DNA of 64,000 nucleotides, taken from contig NZ_CP098023.1 in NCBI RefSeq assembly GCF_030440425.1, positions 1,167,501 to 1,231,500 of the forward strand, read 5' to 3'. Of the stretch, positions 49,455 to 60,300 are shown piece after piece. The position numbers and the translations under genes were made by a program. This DNA comes from Microbulbifer sp. MI-G (GTDB taxonomy: Bacteria; Pseudomonadota; Gammaproteobacteria; Pseudomonadales; Cellvibrionaceae). How positions within the stretch are numbered: the stretch's first letter is position 1; every line of letters begins with the position of its first letter. The notes under the pieces are model-generated. The model ran no database searches. It saw nothing but the letters and a program-made list of their open reading frames with translations, and was not told where the DNA came from.

Positions 49455-49609
49455 GTTCGAATCACCTGATAAGAGCTTAACTTATTGTTTTTAATGGTTT
49501 TTAAAATTGGCATAAGTTTTGATTCCCATGCTACTGCCATGCGGCGTGCGGCGTGTGTCCTCAGGAACAGGCTGCAACAATTTATTTTATTCAAACAGGA
49601 GTCTTACCA

Positions 49610-50230
49610 ATGCCTACCTATACTCTCAATATCGACTTTTGCAAACAGGACCTGGACACACTGTACAAGGCTGGAGAAAAGGTCACCCTGATCAAGCAGT
49701 CTTCCAACGGACAACCCGTTGCCTGGGTGGCCTTCTACCCTTTTGAAAACAACACCGTCATCTGGGAGCAGGAGTATGCCCTCTATGCTTCCACCACCCA
49801 GATTGAAGGCGGAGCCACAATTCACAAAATGTCAGATGATATGGCTCAGGAGCAGATGATGTACGCTTTTCAAAACGGTAATTTTGGGACACCGCATGCG
49901 TCTAGTCAGTTGTCCGAGGGCCAATATGGTGTCGCCAATCAGACACCTATTGATCAAGCCGCAGGTCTTACCTTCGGCCTGGCGCAGAGCGTGCAGGTGA
50001 ATGGCAGCGCCTATCCAAACAAGCCGATTAATGCGGACTGGGTACCCAGCAAGCACGTGGCGACTTTTACGCCATACGAGAATATCATGCTGTTTATGAA
50101 TAATAATATTCAAGACGGTATGGTGGTGACGGAAATTTTCAGCCCAAGCCTCACCTTGACCTTTGGCGGCGCCACTACGGAACTCACTGCCAACTACAAC
50201 GCTGCTACCGGCAGGTTTGCGCAGGCGTAA
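49610..50230 (+). CDS. Unrecognised beta-rich protein, 206 residues
   Basis: The ATG at 49610 has AGGAG eight bases upstream; earlier in-frame codons from 49553 lack a site. The protein starts MPTYTLNIDFCKQDLDTLYK, has no signal peptide, and is rich in Thr, Asn, Gln and aromatic residues, with strands such as GQPVAWVAFYPF and TLTFGGATTELTANYNAATG. A soluble beta protein of the kind seen in lectins or inclusion proteins is possible, but I cannot name the family. TTGGCAT-N5-TTTGATT at 49507-49524 is a weak match to a sigma-54 promoter (GA instead of GC at -12). Confidence 0.75.
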   Translation: MPTYTLNIDFCKQDLDTLYKAGEKVTLIKQSSNGQPVAWVAFYPFENNTVIWEQEYALYASTTQIEGGATIHKMSDDMAQEQMMYAFQNGNFGTPHASSQLSEGQYGVANQTPIDQAAGLTFGLAQSVQVNGSAYPNKPINADWVPSKHVATFTPYENIMLFMNNNIQDGMVVTEIFSPSLTLTFGGATTELTANYNAATGRFAQA

Positions 50231-50559
50231 TATTCTTGCCCTGGAGGGCCTCCGTAACGGGGCCCTATTCAAAGAAGAGTGCAAACGAATTTTGCAGACA
50301 GTAGTACAATCGTACTGACAAAGGTATTGTTGATCTGCGAGAGTAAGGTTTCTCTAATAGGTGCATGAAGGTATGAGCCAATAATTTAGAGAAGTTACCG
50401 AACTCAAAAATACCCATGCGAAACAGGCGTTGTCGATTTGAATCATGATCGGCTATCGACCGAGTGTGACCGTCGTTACCCATAAGACGTTGTATCAAGC
50501 TCTGCGCTGAAGCTATAACGGTTACAAATGCGGGTAAGTTTGATATTGAGTGAATTTAT
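50231..50559. other. Spacer between unknown gene and LysR gene
   Basis: 329 bases without a credible gene. An AGGGCC/GGCCCT hairpin near 50246-50267 follows the 206-residue gene and may be a weak terminator, though no T-run follows. It marks the right edge of the accessory stretch. Confidence 0.45.
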
Positions 50560-51432
50560 TCAATTTGCTGCGTCGAACAGCATCTGCTGCAGTGCACTGG
50601 CGGCGTTACTCAGGGTGCGGCCGCGGTGGCTGATCACGCCGAGGTTGCGCAGGATCTGTAATTTTTGCACGGGTAAAATTGCAAGGCTGTTATCCACCAG
50701 GGTGTGCGGAAGCACGCTCCAGCCAAGCCCCACACAGGCCATCATCTTGATGGTCTCCAGGAAGTTGGTGGCCAGCTTGGTTGAAAGCTTCAATCCGCGG
50801 GCATCAAACTCCCGCTTGATCAGGCGCCCGGTGTAGGTATTGAGATCCGGCAGTATGGCGGGGTAGTTGGCCAGATCGGCCAGCGCCAAATCGGCAATCT
50901 CTGTCAGGGGATGGTCCGGCGCCGCCACCACGACACAGGGGTCGGGCCAGATAACCTGTGCATTGAGTTGTGGGTATTCCTTCTGGGCCAGTGTGACTAC
51001 AGCCAACTCGTATTGGGCTGCCATCAGCGCTTCATAAGCTTGTTCGGAATCCACGAAATCGATGTCCAGGGTTACCTGTGGATAGCGATTGCTGAATGCC
51101 CGGAGTACTGGCGGCAGGTGATGCAGGCCCACATGGTGACTGGTGGCGATACGCAGGCTGCCGTTCACGGAACTGCCGAGCGCGCGCAGTTCCCGCTCAG
51201 TATCGCTGATCTCATTGAGGATATGGCGGGCTCGGGGAAGCAGGGCCTGCCCGGCCTCGGTCAGTTGCAGGCGCCGTCCAATACGGTTGAACAGAGTAGT
51301 GCCAAGTTGCTGTTCGAGGGTCGCAAGACGCTTGCTCGCTGCGGGTTGCGTCAGGTGCAACTGAGCCGCTCCCTCTGAGACGGAGCCCCGCTCGGCAATT
51401 GCCAGGAAAGCCCTAAGCCATTGAATTTCCAA
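50560..51432 (-). CDS. LysR-type regulator next to leuC
   Basis: 290 residues from TTG 51432, with AGGGA eight bases upstream; this gives the normal LysR length, whereas ATG 51543 would add 37 residues and cover the operator region. N-terminal winged helix (FLAIAERGSVSEGAAQLHLTQPAASKRLATLE) and a substrate-binding domain. Divergent from leuC, where Pseudomonas also has a LysR gene; control of the leucine operon or of itself is likely. A T-N11-A box lies in the shared promoter region. Confidence 0.9.
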   Translation of the reverse strand: MEIQWLRAFLAIAERGSVSEGAAQLHLTQPAASKRLATLEQQLGTTLFNRIGRRLQLTEAGQALLPRARHILNEISDTERELRALGSSVNGSLRIATSHHVGLHHLPPVLRAFSNRYPQVTLDIDFVDSEQAYEALMAAQYELAVVTLAQKEYPQLNAQVIWPDPCVVVAAPDHPLTEIADLALADLANYPAILPDLNTYTGRLIKREFDARGLKLSTKLATNFLETIKMMACVGLGWSVLPHTLVDNSLAILPVQKLQILRNLGVISHRGRTLSNAASALQQMLFDAAN

Positions 51433-51524
51433 GCGCAGTATCCCTCTCGATGCTCTGCAGTGACAGAGTGGACTAGTGGTTGTTGAGTACCTGAGGATAC
51501 ATATTATCCCAAGTAGAATTTTAA

Positions 51525-51539
51525 ATTCCATTAGGGAAT
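51525..51539. promoter_or_regulatory. LysR-type operator
   Basis: ATTCC-N5-GGAAT, a perfect dyad with the T-N11-A spacing typical of LysR boxes, centred in the 188-base gap between the divergent LysR gene and leuC. Confidence 0.6.
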
Positions 51540-51593
51540 ACATTTAATAATAAATATAAATTGGTGTTATTTATTGCTGCTGGGTAGACTCAG

Positions 51594-51613
51594 CCTCTCA
51601 CCCAACTGAGAGG
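51594..51613 (+). promoter_or_regulatory. Hairpin covering the leuC ribosome-binding site
   Basis: CCTCTCA (51594-51600), loop CCCAAC, TGAGAGG (51607-51613). The second arm contains GAGAGG, the best Shine-Dalgarno for the GTG start at 51621, so the fold would block initiation. Confidence 0.5.
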
Positions 51614-51620
51614 ACAGGCT

Positions 51621-53069
51621 GTGGCTGGGCAGACACTCTACGATAAACTGTGGTGTGACCATCTGGTCAAGACCCTGAATGATGGCTCCGCACTGATCTA
51701 TATTGACCGTCACCTGATTCACGAGGTGACCTCACCCCAGGCTTTTGAGGGCCTGCGGCTGGCGGGGCGCCAACCCTGGCGCAAGGATTCGCTGGTGGCC
51801 ACACCGGATCACAATGTGCCTTCCGAGAGTGCCGAGCGCGCCGCCGGAGTGAGCGGTATTCGTGACGATATTTCCCGCATACAGGTACAGACCCTGGACG
51901 AAAACTGCCGGGATTTTGATGTGGTGCAGTTCGGCATCAATGAACCGGGGCAGGGTATTGTGCATGTTATCGGTCCGGAGACCGGGGCAACACTGCCCGG
52001 TATGACCGTGGTCTGCGGTGATTCCCATACCTCCACCCACGGTGCCCTGGGCGCATTGGCTCACGGCATCGGCACCTCCGAAGTAGAGCATGTGATGGCC
52101 ACCCAGTGCCTGATCCAGAAAAAAATGAAAAATATGCTGGTGCACGTAGACGGTGCCCTGTGTCCCGGTGTTACTGCCAAGGATGTCGTACTGGCGATTA
52201 TCGGCAGGATCGGCACTGCCGGTGGTACTGGCTATGCGATCGAATTCGGCGGTGAAGTGATCCGCAGCATGTCCATGGAAGGCCGTATGACCGTGTGCAA
52301 TATGGCCATTGAGGCCGGCGCACGTGCGGGCATGGTGGCAGTGGACCAGATCACCCTCGAGTACGTAAAGGGCAAGCCCTATGCCCCCAAAGGCAAGCAG
52401 TGGGACAGGGCCGTTGAGGCCTGGAAGCACCTGCACTCCGATGTCGGTGCCAACTTTGATATGGTGATCAAACTGCGCGGCGAGGATATCGAGCCCCAGG
52501 TCAGTTGGGGAACTTCACCGGAAATGGTAGCGCCGATCAGTGCCCGGGTACCGGATCCCGCTGCCGAGGGTGATGCCACCAAGCGCACCGGCATGGCGCG
52601 TGCCCTCGAATATATGGGACTCGAGGCGGGGCAGAAAATCAGTGATATCAAACTGGACCGGGTATTTATCGGCTCCTGTACCAACTCCCGAATCGAAGAT
52701 CTGCGTGTTGCTGCGGCACTTGCAAAAGGCCGGCGCAAGGCAGACAGCGTCAAGCAGGTGCTGATTGTGCCCGGTTCCCAAGCGGTGAAGGCCCAGGCCG
52801 AGCGGGAGGGGTTGCACGCAATTTTCACGCAAGCGGGCTTTGAATGGCGCGAACCTTCCTGCTCCATGTGTCTGGCCATGAATGCAGACAAGCTGGGGGC
52901 TGGTGAGCACTGTGCCTCAACCTCCAACCGCAATTTTGAAGGTCGCCAGGGATACGGTGGCCGCACTCATTTGGTGAGCCCGGGTATGGCAGCGGCGGCT
53001 GCCATTGCCGGGCACTTTGTGGATGTGCGCGAAATGGTGCCGGTGCAAGCGGAAGAGGAGACGGCCTGA
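51621..53069 (+). CDS. leuC: 3-isopropylmalate dehydratase large subunit
   Basis: 482 residues from GTG 51621. Aconitase-family [4Fe-4S] ligands lie in [14 protein letters not shown] and [38 protein letters not shown] is the substrate region. With LeuD it isomerises 2-isopropylmalate to 3-isopropylmalate. The stop overlaps the leuD start by one base (TGATG), so the subunits are coupled. leuA is not in the window. Confidence 0.98.
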   Translation: MAGQTLYDKLWCDHLVKTLNDGSALIYIDRHLIHEVTSPQAFEGLRLAGRQPWRKDSLVATPDHNVPSESAERAAGVSGIRDDISRIQVQTLDENCRDFDVVQFGINEPGQGIVHVIGPETGATLPGMTVVCGDSHTSTHGALGALAHGIGTSEVEHVMATQCLIQKKMKNMLVHVDGALCPGVTAKDVVLAIIGRIGTAGGTGYAIEFGGEVIRSMSMEGRMTVCNMAIEAGARAGMVAVDQITLEYVKGKPYAPKGKQWDRAVEAWKHLHSDVGANFDMVIKLRGEDIEPQVSWGTSPEMVAPISARVPDPAAEGDATKRTGMARALEYMGLEAGQKISDIKLDRVFIGSCTNSRIEDLRVAAALAKGRRKADSVKQVLIVPGSQAVKAQAEREGLHAIFTQAGFEWREPSCSMCLAMNADKLGAGEHCASTSNRNFEGRQGYGGRTHLVSPGMAAAAAIAGHFVDVREMVPVQAEEETA

Positions 53070-53716
53070 TGAAAGCGTTTACCCTGCATGAAGGGCTTGT
53101 GGTGCCCATGGACCGCGCCAATGTGGATACGGACCTGATCATCCCCAAGCAATTCCTCAAATCCATCAAGCGCACCGGGTTTGGCCCCTACCTGTTTGAT
53201 GAACTGCGCTATCTCGATGAAGGCTATCCCGGGCAGGATTGCTCCTGCCGCCCGTGCAATCCGGATTTCCCCCTGAATTTCCGCCGCTACCAGGGCGGCT
53301 CTGTGTTGCTGGCGCGGGAAAATTTCGGTTGCGGTTCCAGCCGTGAGCACGCTCCCTGGGCGCTGGATGACTATGGTTTTCGCGTGATTATTGCCCCCAG
53401 TTTTGCCGATATCTTTTTCAACAATTGCTTTAAAAATGGCTTATTGCCAATTGTGCTGCCGGAAGAAGTCGTGCATTGCCTGTTCGAGGAAACCCATGCG
53501 CAGGAGGGGTACAGGCTCACTATTGATCTGGAGCGGCAGCACCTGCGCAAGCCCTGTGGTGAAGTGATCCCCTTCACAGTGGATGCATTCCACAGGCACT
53601 GCCTGCTCAACGGTCTGGACCATATCGGCCTGACCCTGGAGCACTCGGAAGACATTCGGGCTTTTGAAACGGCGCGGCGGGAAAAGGCCCCCTGGCTTTT
53701 CGATGCAGTTCAATAA
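53069..53716 (+). CDS. leuD: 3-isopropylmalate dehydratase small subunit
   Basis: 215 residues. Typical motifs are [22 protein letters not shown] and [16 protein letters not shown]. It forms the swivel domain that completes the LeuCD active site. It lies within leuCDB-asd, with 15 bases to leuB. Confidence 0.98.
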   Translation: MKAFTLHEGLVVPMDRANVDTDLIIPKQFLKSIKRTGFGPYLFDELRYLDEGYPGQDCSCRPCNPDFPLNFRRYQGGSVLLARENFGCGSSREHAPWALDDYGFRVIIAPSFADIFFNNCFKNGLLPIVLPEEVVHCLFEETHAQEGYRLTIDLERQHLRKPCGEVIPFTVDAFHRHCLLNGLDHIGLTLEHSEDIRAFETARREKAPWLFDAVQ

Positions 53717-53731
53717 TTAAAGGAAATTGAC

Positions 53732-54805
53732 GTGACAAAGAAAGTAATGATTCTGCCCGGTGATGGCATTGGTCCGGAGATTGTTGAGCAGGCGATGACA
53801 GTACTGGAAGTCGCGTCTGGCAAATTGAATCTGGGGCTGCGTTTTGAGCAGGGCCTGATCGGTGGTGCCTCGATTGACGCCCACGGCGAGCCACTTACTG
53901 ATGCAACGCTCGAGGCTGCAGGCGACTGTGATGCGGTGCTGCTCGGCGCCGTGGGTGGCCCCCAGTGGGACACCCTGGCGCGGGAAATCCGCCCGGAGAA
54001 AGGCCTGTTGAAAATTCGCAGTGGTTTGGGGCTCTACGCCAATCTGCGCCCGGCGATACTCTACCCGCAGCTGGCCGGTGCTTCTTCATTGAAACCGGAA
54101 GTGGTTTCCGGACTGGATATCCTGATTGTGCGGGAGCTGACCGGAGGCATTTATTTCGGGGAACCGCGGGGTATCCGCACCCTGGAGAACGGTGAGCGCC
54201 AGGGTTTCAACACTTATGTATACAGCGAATCGGAAATCGAGCGTATCGCGCGCAGTGCGTTTGAGGCGGCACAAAAGCGCAACGGCAAACTCTGCTCCGT
54301 AGATAAGGCCAATGTGTTGGAAGTGACAGTGTTGTGGCGCGAGGTACTGGATCGCTTGGCACCGGAATATCCGGATGTGTCGCTGTCCCATATGTACGTG
54401 GACAATGCAGCCATGCAGTTGGTGCGCGCGCCGAAGCAGTTCGATGTCATGGTAACCGGCAATATGTTCGGGGACATTCTCTCCGACGCTGCCGCCATGC
54501 TCACCGGTTCCATCGGTATGCTGCCATCGGCATCCCTGAATGAAAGCGGTTTTGGCCTGTATGAGCCCTGCCACGGCTCTGCACCGGATATTGCCGGCCA
54601 GGGCGTTGCCAATCCGCTGGCCACCATCCTGTCCGCCGCCATGATGCTGCGCTACTCCCTGGATATGGGCCCAGCGGCGGATGTCATTGAGGCCGCGGTG
54701 CATACAGTGCTCGATCGTGGGCTGCGCACCGCCGATATTCATACCGAAGGGTGCCGGAGGGTTTCCACTGCTGAGATGGGCGCCGCTGTTGCTTCTGCCC
54801 TGTAA
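53732..54805 (+). CDS. leuB: 3-isopropylmalate dehydrogenase
   Basis: 357 residues from GTG 53732, with AAAGGAAA upstream. GDGIGPEIV at the start, [15 protein letters not shown] in the middle and the metal/substrate site [26 protein letters not shown] identify it. It oxidises and decarboxylates 3-isopropylmalate in leucine synthesis. asd follows after 39 bases. Confidence 0.98.
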   Translation: MTKKVMILPGDGIGPEIVEQAMTVLEVASGKLNLGLRFEQGLIGGASIDAHGEPLTDATLEAAGDCDAVLLGAVGGPQWDTLAREIRPEKGLLKIRSGLGLYANLRPAILYPQLAGASSLKPEVVSGLDILIVRELTGGIYFGEPRGIRTLENGERQGFNTYVYSESEIERIARSAFEAAQKRNGKLCSVDKANVLEVTVLWREVLDRLAPEYPDVSLSHMYVDNAAMQLVRAPKQFDVMVTGNMFGDILSDAAAMLTGSIGMLPSASLNESGFGLYEPCHGSAPDIAGQGVANPLATILSAAMMLRYSLDMGPAADVIEAAVHTVLDRGLRTADIHTEGCRRVSTAEMGAAVASAL

Positions 54806-54844
54806 CCGACGCGCCTGTTGATCACACCACGCAAGGACATCGCA

Positions 54845-55960
54845 ATGCAAAAAATTGGATTTATCGGCTGGCGCGGTATGGTCGGCTCGGTATTACTGGA
54901 ACGTATGTGTACAGAGGGCGACTTCGCCCACATCGCCGAACCAGTATTCTTCTCTACCTCCAATGCCGGTGGCAAGGCACCGGATATCGGCCGTGATTTG
55001 CCTGCCCTGAGAGATGCCTACGATATCACTGCACTGGCGCAGTTGGATGGGATTGTCAGCTGCCAGGGTGGCGAATACACCCGGGTGGTATGCTCCCGCT
55101 TGCGCGAAGCGGGATGGAATGGGTACTGGATTGATGCCGCCTCCAGCCTGCGCATGCAGGATGATGCGGTGATTGTGCTGGACCCTGTCAACCGGGAAGT
55201 GATCGACCGGGCAATTGATGCGGGGCAAAAGCGCTTTATTGGTGGCAACTGCACCGTGAGCCTGATGCTGATGGCCCTTGGGGGTCTGTTCAAGGCGGAG
55301 TTGGTAGAGTGGGTCAGCGCCATGACCTACCAGGCCGCCAGTGGTGCCGGTGCGCGCAATATGCGTGAGCTGATTGCACAGATGGGCACTATTCGCGATG
55401 GGGTTGCCACTAAGCTGGCGAATCCTGCCAGCGCCATTCTGGAGATTGACCGCAAGGTGGTCACTGATATGCGTTCGACCGAATTTCCCACAGAAGCATT
55501 CGGTGCCCCCCTGGCCGGAAGCCTGCTGCCCTGGATCGACACCCGGATGGGCAACGGTCAGAGCAGGGAGGAGTGGAAGGCCCAGGTAGAGGCGAACAAG
55601 ATCCTGCAAACCGCCAGTCCGGTTCCGGTGGATGGCACCTGTGTGCGGATTGGCGCAATGCGCTGCCACAGCCAGGCTTTTACCGTGAAGCTGAACAAGG
55701 ATCTGCCTCTGGCGGAGATCGAGCGCATTCTCAGCAGTGCCAACGATTGGGTCTGTGTGGTGCCCAATGATCCCGAGGCCACTCTGGCGGCACTGACGCC
55801 CACGGCGGTGACTGGCAAGCTGACTATTCCGGTGGGCCGTCTGCGCAAATTGCATATGGGGCCCGAATACCTGAACGCCTTTACGGTGGGTGATCAGTTA
55901 CTCTGGGGGGCAGCCGAGCCACTGCGCCGCATTCTGCTGATTTTACTGGGCAAGCTGTAA
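54845..55960 (+). CDS. asd: Aspartate-semialdehyde dehydrogenase
   Basis: 371 residues from ATG 54845 (AAGGAC upstream). The NADP loop is [17 protein letters not shown], and the catalytic Cys is in [16 protein letters not shown] (about residue 136). Typical of the gammaproteobacterial Asd group. It makes aspartate semialdehyde for lysine/DAP, threonine and methionine. A hairpin follows, then a non-catalytic paralogue. Confidence 0.97.
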   Translation: MQKIGFIGWRGMVGSVLLERMCTEGDFAHIAEPVFFSTSNAGGKAPDIGRDLPALRDAYDITALAQLDGIVSCQGGEYTRVVCSRLREAGWNGYWIDAASSLRMQDDAVIVLDPVNREVIDRAIDAGQKRFIGGNCTVSLMLMALGGLFKAELVEWVSAMTYQAASGAGARNMRELIAQMGTIRDGVATKLANPASAILEIDRKVVTDMRSTEFPTEAFGAPLAGSLLPWIDTRMGNGQSREEWKAQVEANKILQTASPVPVDGTCVRIGAMRCHSQAFTVKLNKDLPLAEIERILSSANDWVCVVPNDPEATLAALTPTAVTGKLTIPVGRLRKLHMGPEYLNAFTVGDQLLWGAAEPLRRILLILLGKL

Positions 55961-55967
55961 CGGGCGT

Positions 55968-55984
55968 GGGCCTCGCAGAGGCCC
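55968..55984 (+). terminator. Possible terminator after asd
   Basis: GGGCCTC (55968-55974), loop GCA, GAGGCCC (55978-55984), a perfect stem eight bases after the asd stop. The only T-run (TTTT near 55997) is some way downstream, so it may be a pause or attenuation structure. Confidence 0.45.
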
Positions 55985-56146
55985 CGGAGGCCGCGCTTTT
56001 CGGTGTCTGTTAGTAGAGGGCTTTTTGCCAAGCTGTGAACTCCTTCGCGTTAAAAGCTGCAACGGGTTGTCATAGTGGCTTTTTCGACTTTTCCCCGCAG
56101 GTATAATCGCCCCTCGCTTTTTCCCAATCCAATCAAGTGAATCGTC

Positions 56147-57142
56147 ATGTCAGAAACCGCTCGCGAACTGGTCATTGTCGGTGTCGATAACGCGGCCTTT
56201 GCCCCTCTGCTGGAAATACTGGAAGAGCGGGAAATGATCTCCGCCGAGCAGCTGAGCCTGCTGGAGATACAGGACTGCGAAGTGGACCCGCAGGTATTTG
56301 CCAATCGCACGATTCCCGTACAGTCCTTGGGAAAATTTGTTTTTAACGAGGCGCAGGTGGTAATTCTGCTGAAGTCAGGTGACGCTGCCGACGCCGCCAT
56401 GTCTGCTGCTGAACAAAATGGGGCCTGGGTACTGGATGCCGCAGCCATCACCCGTGGCGACGAAAGCGTGGTGTTGATCCATCCGGTGTTGAACAGTGCG
56501 GAATTGGCACATGTTGGGCGCCGGGTTGTGGCACTGCCCAGTGCCGGTGCTGCCATGGTGGCCGAGGCGCTGGCACCACTGAGAGACAGGCTGCGGTCTG
56601 TGTATGTGCAACTGAACCAACCGATATCTGCGTTGGGCAAGGCCGCCATCGATTCCATGGCCGCGCAAACAGCGCGTATGTTCAGCGGCCAGGATACTGA
56701 AGTTGATCCCGCCATTGGTCACCGTCTCGCATTCAACCAATTGAGTGCCAGCGAGGCTCCGCTTTCCAGTGGTCATACCCTAAGTGAGCTGACTCTGATC
56801 CACGATTTGCGCCACCTGCTGGGTGAAGAAGTGGCATTTGACGCTGGTATCAATACGGTTGCCGTATTCCACGGGCAACTGGCCAACATGGGCGTGGTGT
56901 TTACAGAGGATATCGATCTGCACAAAGTGCGCGCTTTGTTGGGCAATGGCGCGCGCCTGCAGTTGGCGGAGCAGCCCTCAACAGAAAATGCTGTGGGCAG
57001 CGAGGTGACACTCATTGGCCGTTTGCGCCAAAGTCTACTCGACAAGCGCCAGTTCAACCTCTGTGCGGTATCTGACAATCTGCGCAAGGATGTTGCGATA
57101 AACTGCGCACAAATTGCTCACTTGTTGCTAAAAAACTACTGA
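56147..57142 (+). CDS. Asd-like protein lacking the catalytic cysteine (Usg-1 type)
   Basis: 331 residues, related to aspartate-semialdehyde dehydrogenase across its length, e.g. LHKVRALLGNGARLQL. The nucleophile motif P-N-C-S is replaced by PSAGAAMVAEAL (Ala133), so it cannot work as a dehydrogenase. A TATAAT box at 56102-56107 precedes it. In Pseudomonas a gene of this type also lies between asd and fimV. Its real role is not known; a link with FimV or pilus function has been suggested by context only. Confidence 0.85.
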   Translation: MSETARELVIVGVDNAAFAPLLEILEEREMISAEQLSLLEIQDCEVDPQVFANRTIPVQSLGKFVFNEAQVVILLKSGDAADAAMSAAEQNGAWVLDAAAITRGDESVVLIHPVLNSAELAHVGRRVVALPSAGAAMVAEALAPLRDRLRSVYVQLNQPISALGKAAIDSMAAQTARMFSGQDTEVDPAIGHRLAFNQLSASEAPLSSGHTLSELTLIHDLRHLLGEEVAFDAGINTVAVFHGQLANMGVVFTEDIDLHKVRALLGNGARLQLAEQPSTENAVGSEVTLIGRLRQSLLDKRQFNLCAVSDNLRKDVAINCAQIAHLLLKNY

Positions 57143-57340
57143 TATTTAATACTTAGCCGCCATAGTGAAGGTGTAGTCTTAACTTGGGTGCGGCTGGGAA
57201 TGGCGAGCTATTCGTCGCAGTTGGCGGCTGCATGCACGGCGGTCAAGATAGTCGAACGATTACCGTTCAGTAATGGGGATGTTCTGAGGGTGCGCTTTTC
57301 GGAAGCCCTGGGCAGATTCTAACAATAAAGGGAATCGGAT

Positions 57341-60300
57341 ATGCGTGTGCGTAAGCTGGCACTTGCAGTTGGTTTAGTTGGTGCACTGGGAAGCAGCACG
57401 GCCCTGGCGCTCGGGCTGGGGGAGATCAAACTCAACTCCACCCTCAATCAGCCGCTCAATGCGGAAATCGGATTGCTGCAGACACGCGGTCTGGATGATA
57501 CGGAGATCATGGTGCGCCTCGCGGAGCCCGAGGAATTTGAACGTGCGGATGTGGAGCGTTCCTACCTGCTCACTTCGCTGCAATTCGATGTGGATTACTC
57601 GGGCAGCAGTCCGGTGATTCGCATATCCAGTCGCGAGCCGATCCGTGAACCCTATTTGAATTTCCTTGTTGAAACCCGCTGGCCCAGTGGACGTCTGTTG
57701 CGCGAGTACACCCTGTTGATGGATTTGCCAGCATTTTCGCCCACTACGGCCCAGCAGCCGGTGCGCGCTGCAGAGCGCGAGCGCCAGCAGGTGCGCCGCG
57801 ACACGCCCGCTCAGAGACCAGCACAACGCCCGGTAGAGTCAAAGCAGCAGCCGGCGATCCAGCCCGAGGTTGACCAGCCCCGTGAAACGCCGGCGGTGCA
57901 ACAAGCCGGGCCCGCGCGCCACCAGCCCCAGCGCAGCCCGGTAGAAAACACGCACAGTAGCAGTCAGGTCTACGGTCCTGTTTCCTCTTCGGATACGCTG
58001 TGGGAAATTGCCTTAAAGAATCGGGTTAGCCGGGCGTTTTCTGTGCAGCAGACCATGCTGGCCATTCAGCGCCTGAATCCCGAAGCCTTTATCAACAACA
58101 ACATCAATCTGTTGAAAAAAGGTGCCGTATTGCGCCTGCCCAATGCCGATGACCTGCGCGGCGTGAGCCTCACGGAGGCGATTTCACAGGTTGCCGAGCA
58201 GAATAATTCTTGGCGCCAGCGCAGTGGTGTGGAGGAAATAGCCACAGGGGCGCCACTGGACGCCCGCGCAGTACAGGAAGAGGATGACGCCAGCGGTGGA
58301 GTTGAAGGCCGTGTCAGTCTGGCTGCACCGATGAATAATGAATCTGTTATCTCCGGTTCCGGCAGTGGCGCTGGGGATCATGAGGCATTGGAAGGCAACC
58401 TGACCCTGGCCGAGGAAGAGCTGGATAAATCCCAACTGGAAAATACGGAGTTGCGCGAGCGCATTTCAGAGCTTGACGAGCAGATAGATACCATGGAGGC
58501 CCTGGTCGAAGTCTCCAATGAGGAGATGCAAGCACTACAAACCGCCGCCGAGCAGTCTGATCTCCTGCTTGATCCCACTGACATGGATGTCGCAGAGGGT
58601 GAATCCTCCACGGATGGCACGCTTGCCGCCGATGCAAGCAAATCGCTGAGTGCCTCCACAGAGCAGCTCGGGGTGGAAACTGCAGCCGCGGCGCCTGAAA
58701 CGCGCAATCGCGTAGTCTCCGTACAGACCAAGCCCGAGCCCACCCTGGTGGAAAGGTTCGGTGGCAATATGCAGCTGATTGGTATTGGTGCCGCAGGCCT
58801 CCTAGTAGTGATATTCGGCCTCTTTACCTGGCGCCGTCGCAAAGCTGAGCAGGAGGCGGTTGAACAGCCACTGGAACCATACAGGGTCCCTGAACAGGAA
58901 CCGGTGGGGGCTACCGAAGAGATGCTCGAGCCGGATCAAACCCTGGCCACTGTGGAGAGTATGGAAGCGGATGATACCTTCGATCTCGCTGACCTTGAGG
59001 ATGTAGGCACCGATGATCCGGTTTCGGAAGCGGAAATTCACCTGTCCCTGGGCCAGTATGAAGAGGCGGAAAGCAAGTTGCTGCTGGGACTGGAAAAAGA
59101 CCCACAGGTGGTGGATGCGCGCCTGATGCTGATGGAAGTGTACGCCCACAACCAGGATGTGGAGAAATTCGACGAACACTACCGCCAGCTGCTGGCAATC
59201 AGCGACGGCCCGGCCACCGACCGCGCTGCCCGTTTGCGCGAAACCATCACGGGAGCACCGGATTTTGAAGCGCCCGCTGGAGATTTTTCCAGCGAATCTC
59301 TGGAAGCCGCGCAATTGGATGCAATTGGTGCTGATCGGGATCAGGACCAATCCTGCGAAACGCTGGTTCTGGATGCCAGTGCCGAACCGGTGGCCGCAGA
59401 CCCGGGCGATGCGCTTGAGGAAGATACCGCACTGCTCGATGAACTGACCATGGACTTGGCCCTGGATGATGGCAAAGGCGCTGGCAACACTGCCGGGCAG
59501 GCTTTATCCCTGGACCTGGAGTTGGATCTGGATACAACGCCCGAGGAGCAGGTCGGGACCGCCGGAGAAGTGGGCGCATCCCCGGATATTGCGTTCAATT
59601 TGGATGAATTGGACCTGGACAGTGCCCTTGCTGACAATACCATTCAGCCTGGTGTTGAGACTCAGGGGGAAGCGGATCACGAGTTGAACCTTGATGATCT
59701 GGAGCTGGATTCCCTGGAACTGGATACGGTGACTTTGGAAGCCGGGGCCGATGTCACCGATAGAATTGAGGTCACAGAGGGCGATGCCGGGCAGCCGACG
59801 ACCGGCGCTTCAAGTAGCGGTCTGGATTTTGAACTGGACCTGTCCCTGGTGGAGGATCAAACGGGGACTAAGGAAGAAGAAAGCCCCCTCCTCACCGCTG
59901 ATCTTGCCGACTCCCTTGTTCTTGAAAACACCCTGGCAGTGGAATCTACTGATGAGGGTAATTCCGGGTTGGAAAACAAGGTTGCGGGTGATGAGGAAAG
60001 CCTGCCTCTGGAAGCGGTTTCCGAAGACGATCTGGCAATGATCGGTGGTGAACTGGAATCGGAACTGGATCTTGACAGTATCGACCTGGACGATATCGCC
60101 AAGGATTTGTCCTCCATGGAGGTGTTGTCAGAGCAAACGGATATAATTTCTGACAGACCAGCCAGCGGTGGTGAGGAGTCTTCAAGTGGGGATTCCATCG
60201 GAGAGCCTCCCCCCCTCAAAGATGCATTAGCACCGATAGATGCATCCAGCGCTGGCGGTCTCGCCCTGGAAGAAGAGCAGGAACCCTCGGCTGGAGCCGC

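Noticed and set aside
49441..49475. GGTTCGAATC, similar to a tRNA T-loop
   Set aside because: No acceptor stem, anticodon arm or D-arm can be built around it; it follows the repeat hairpin by chance.
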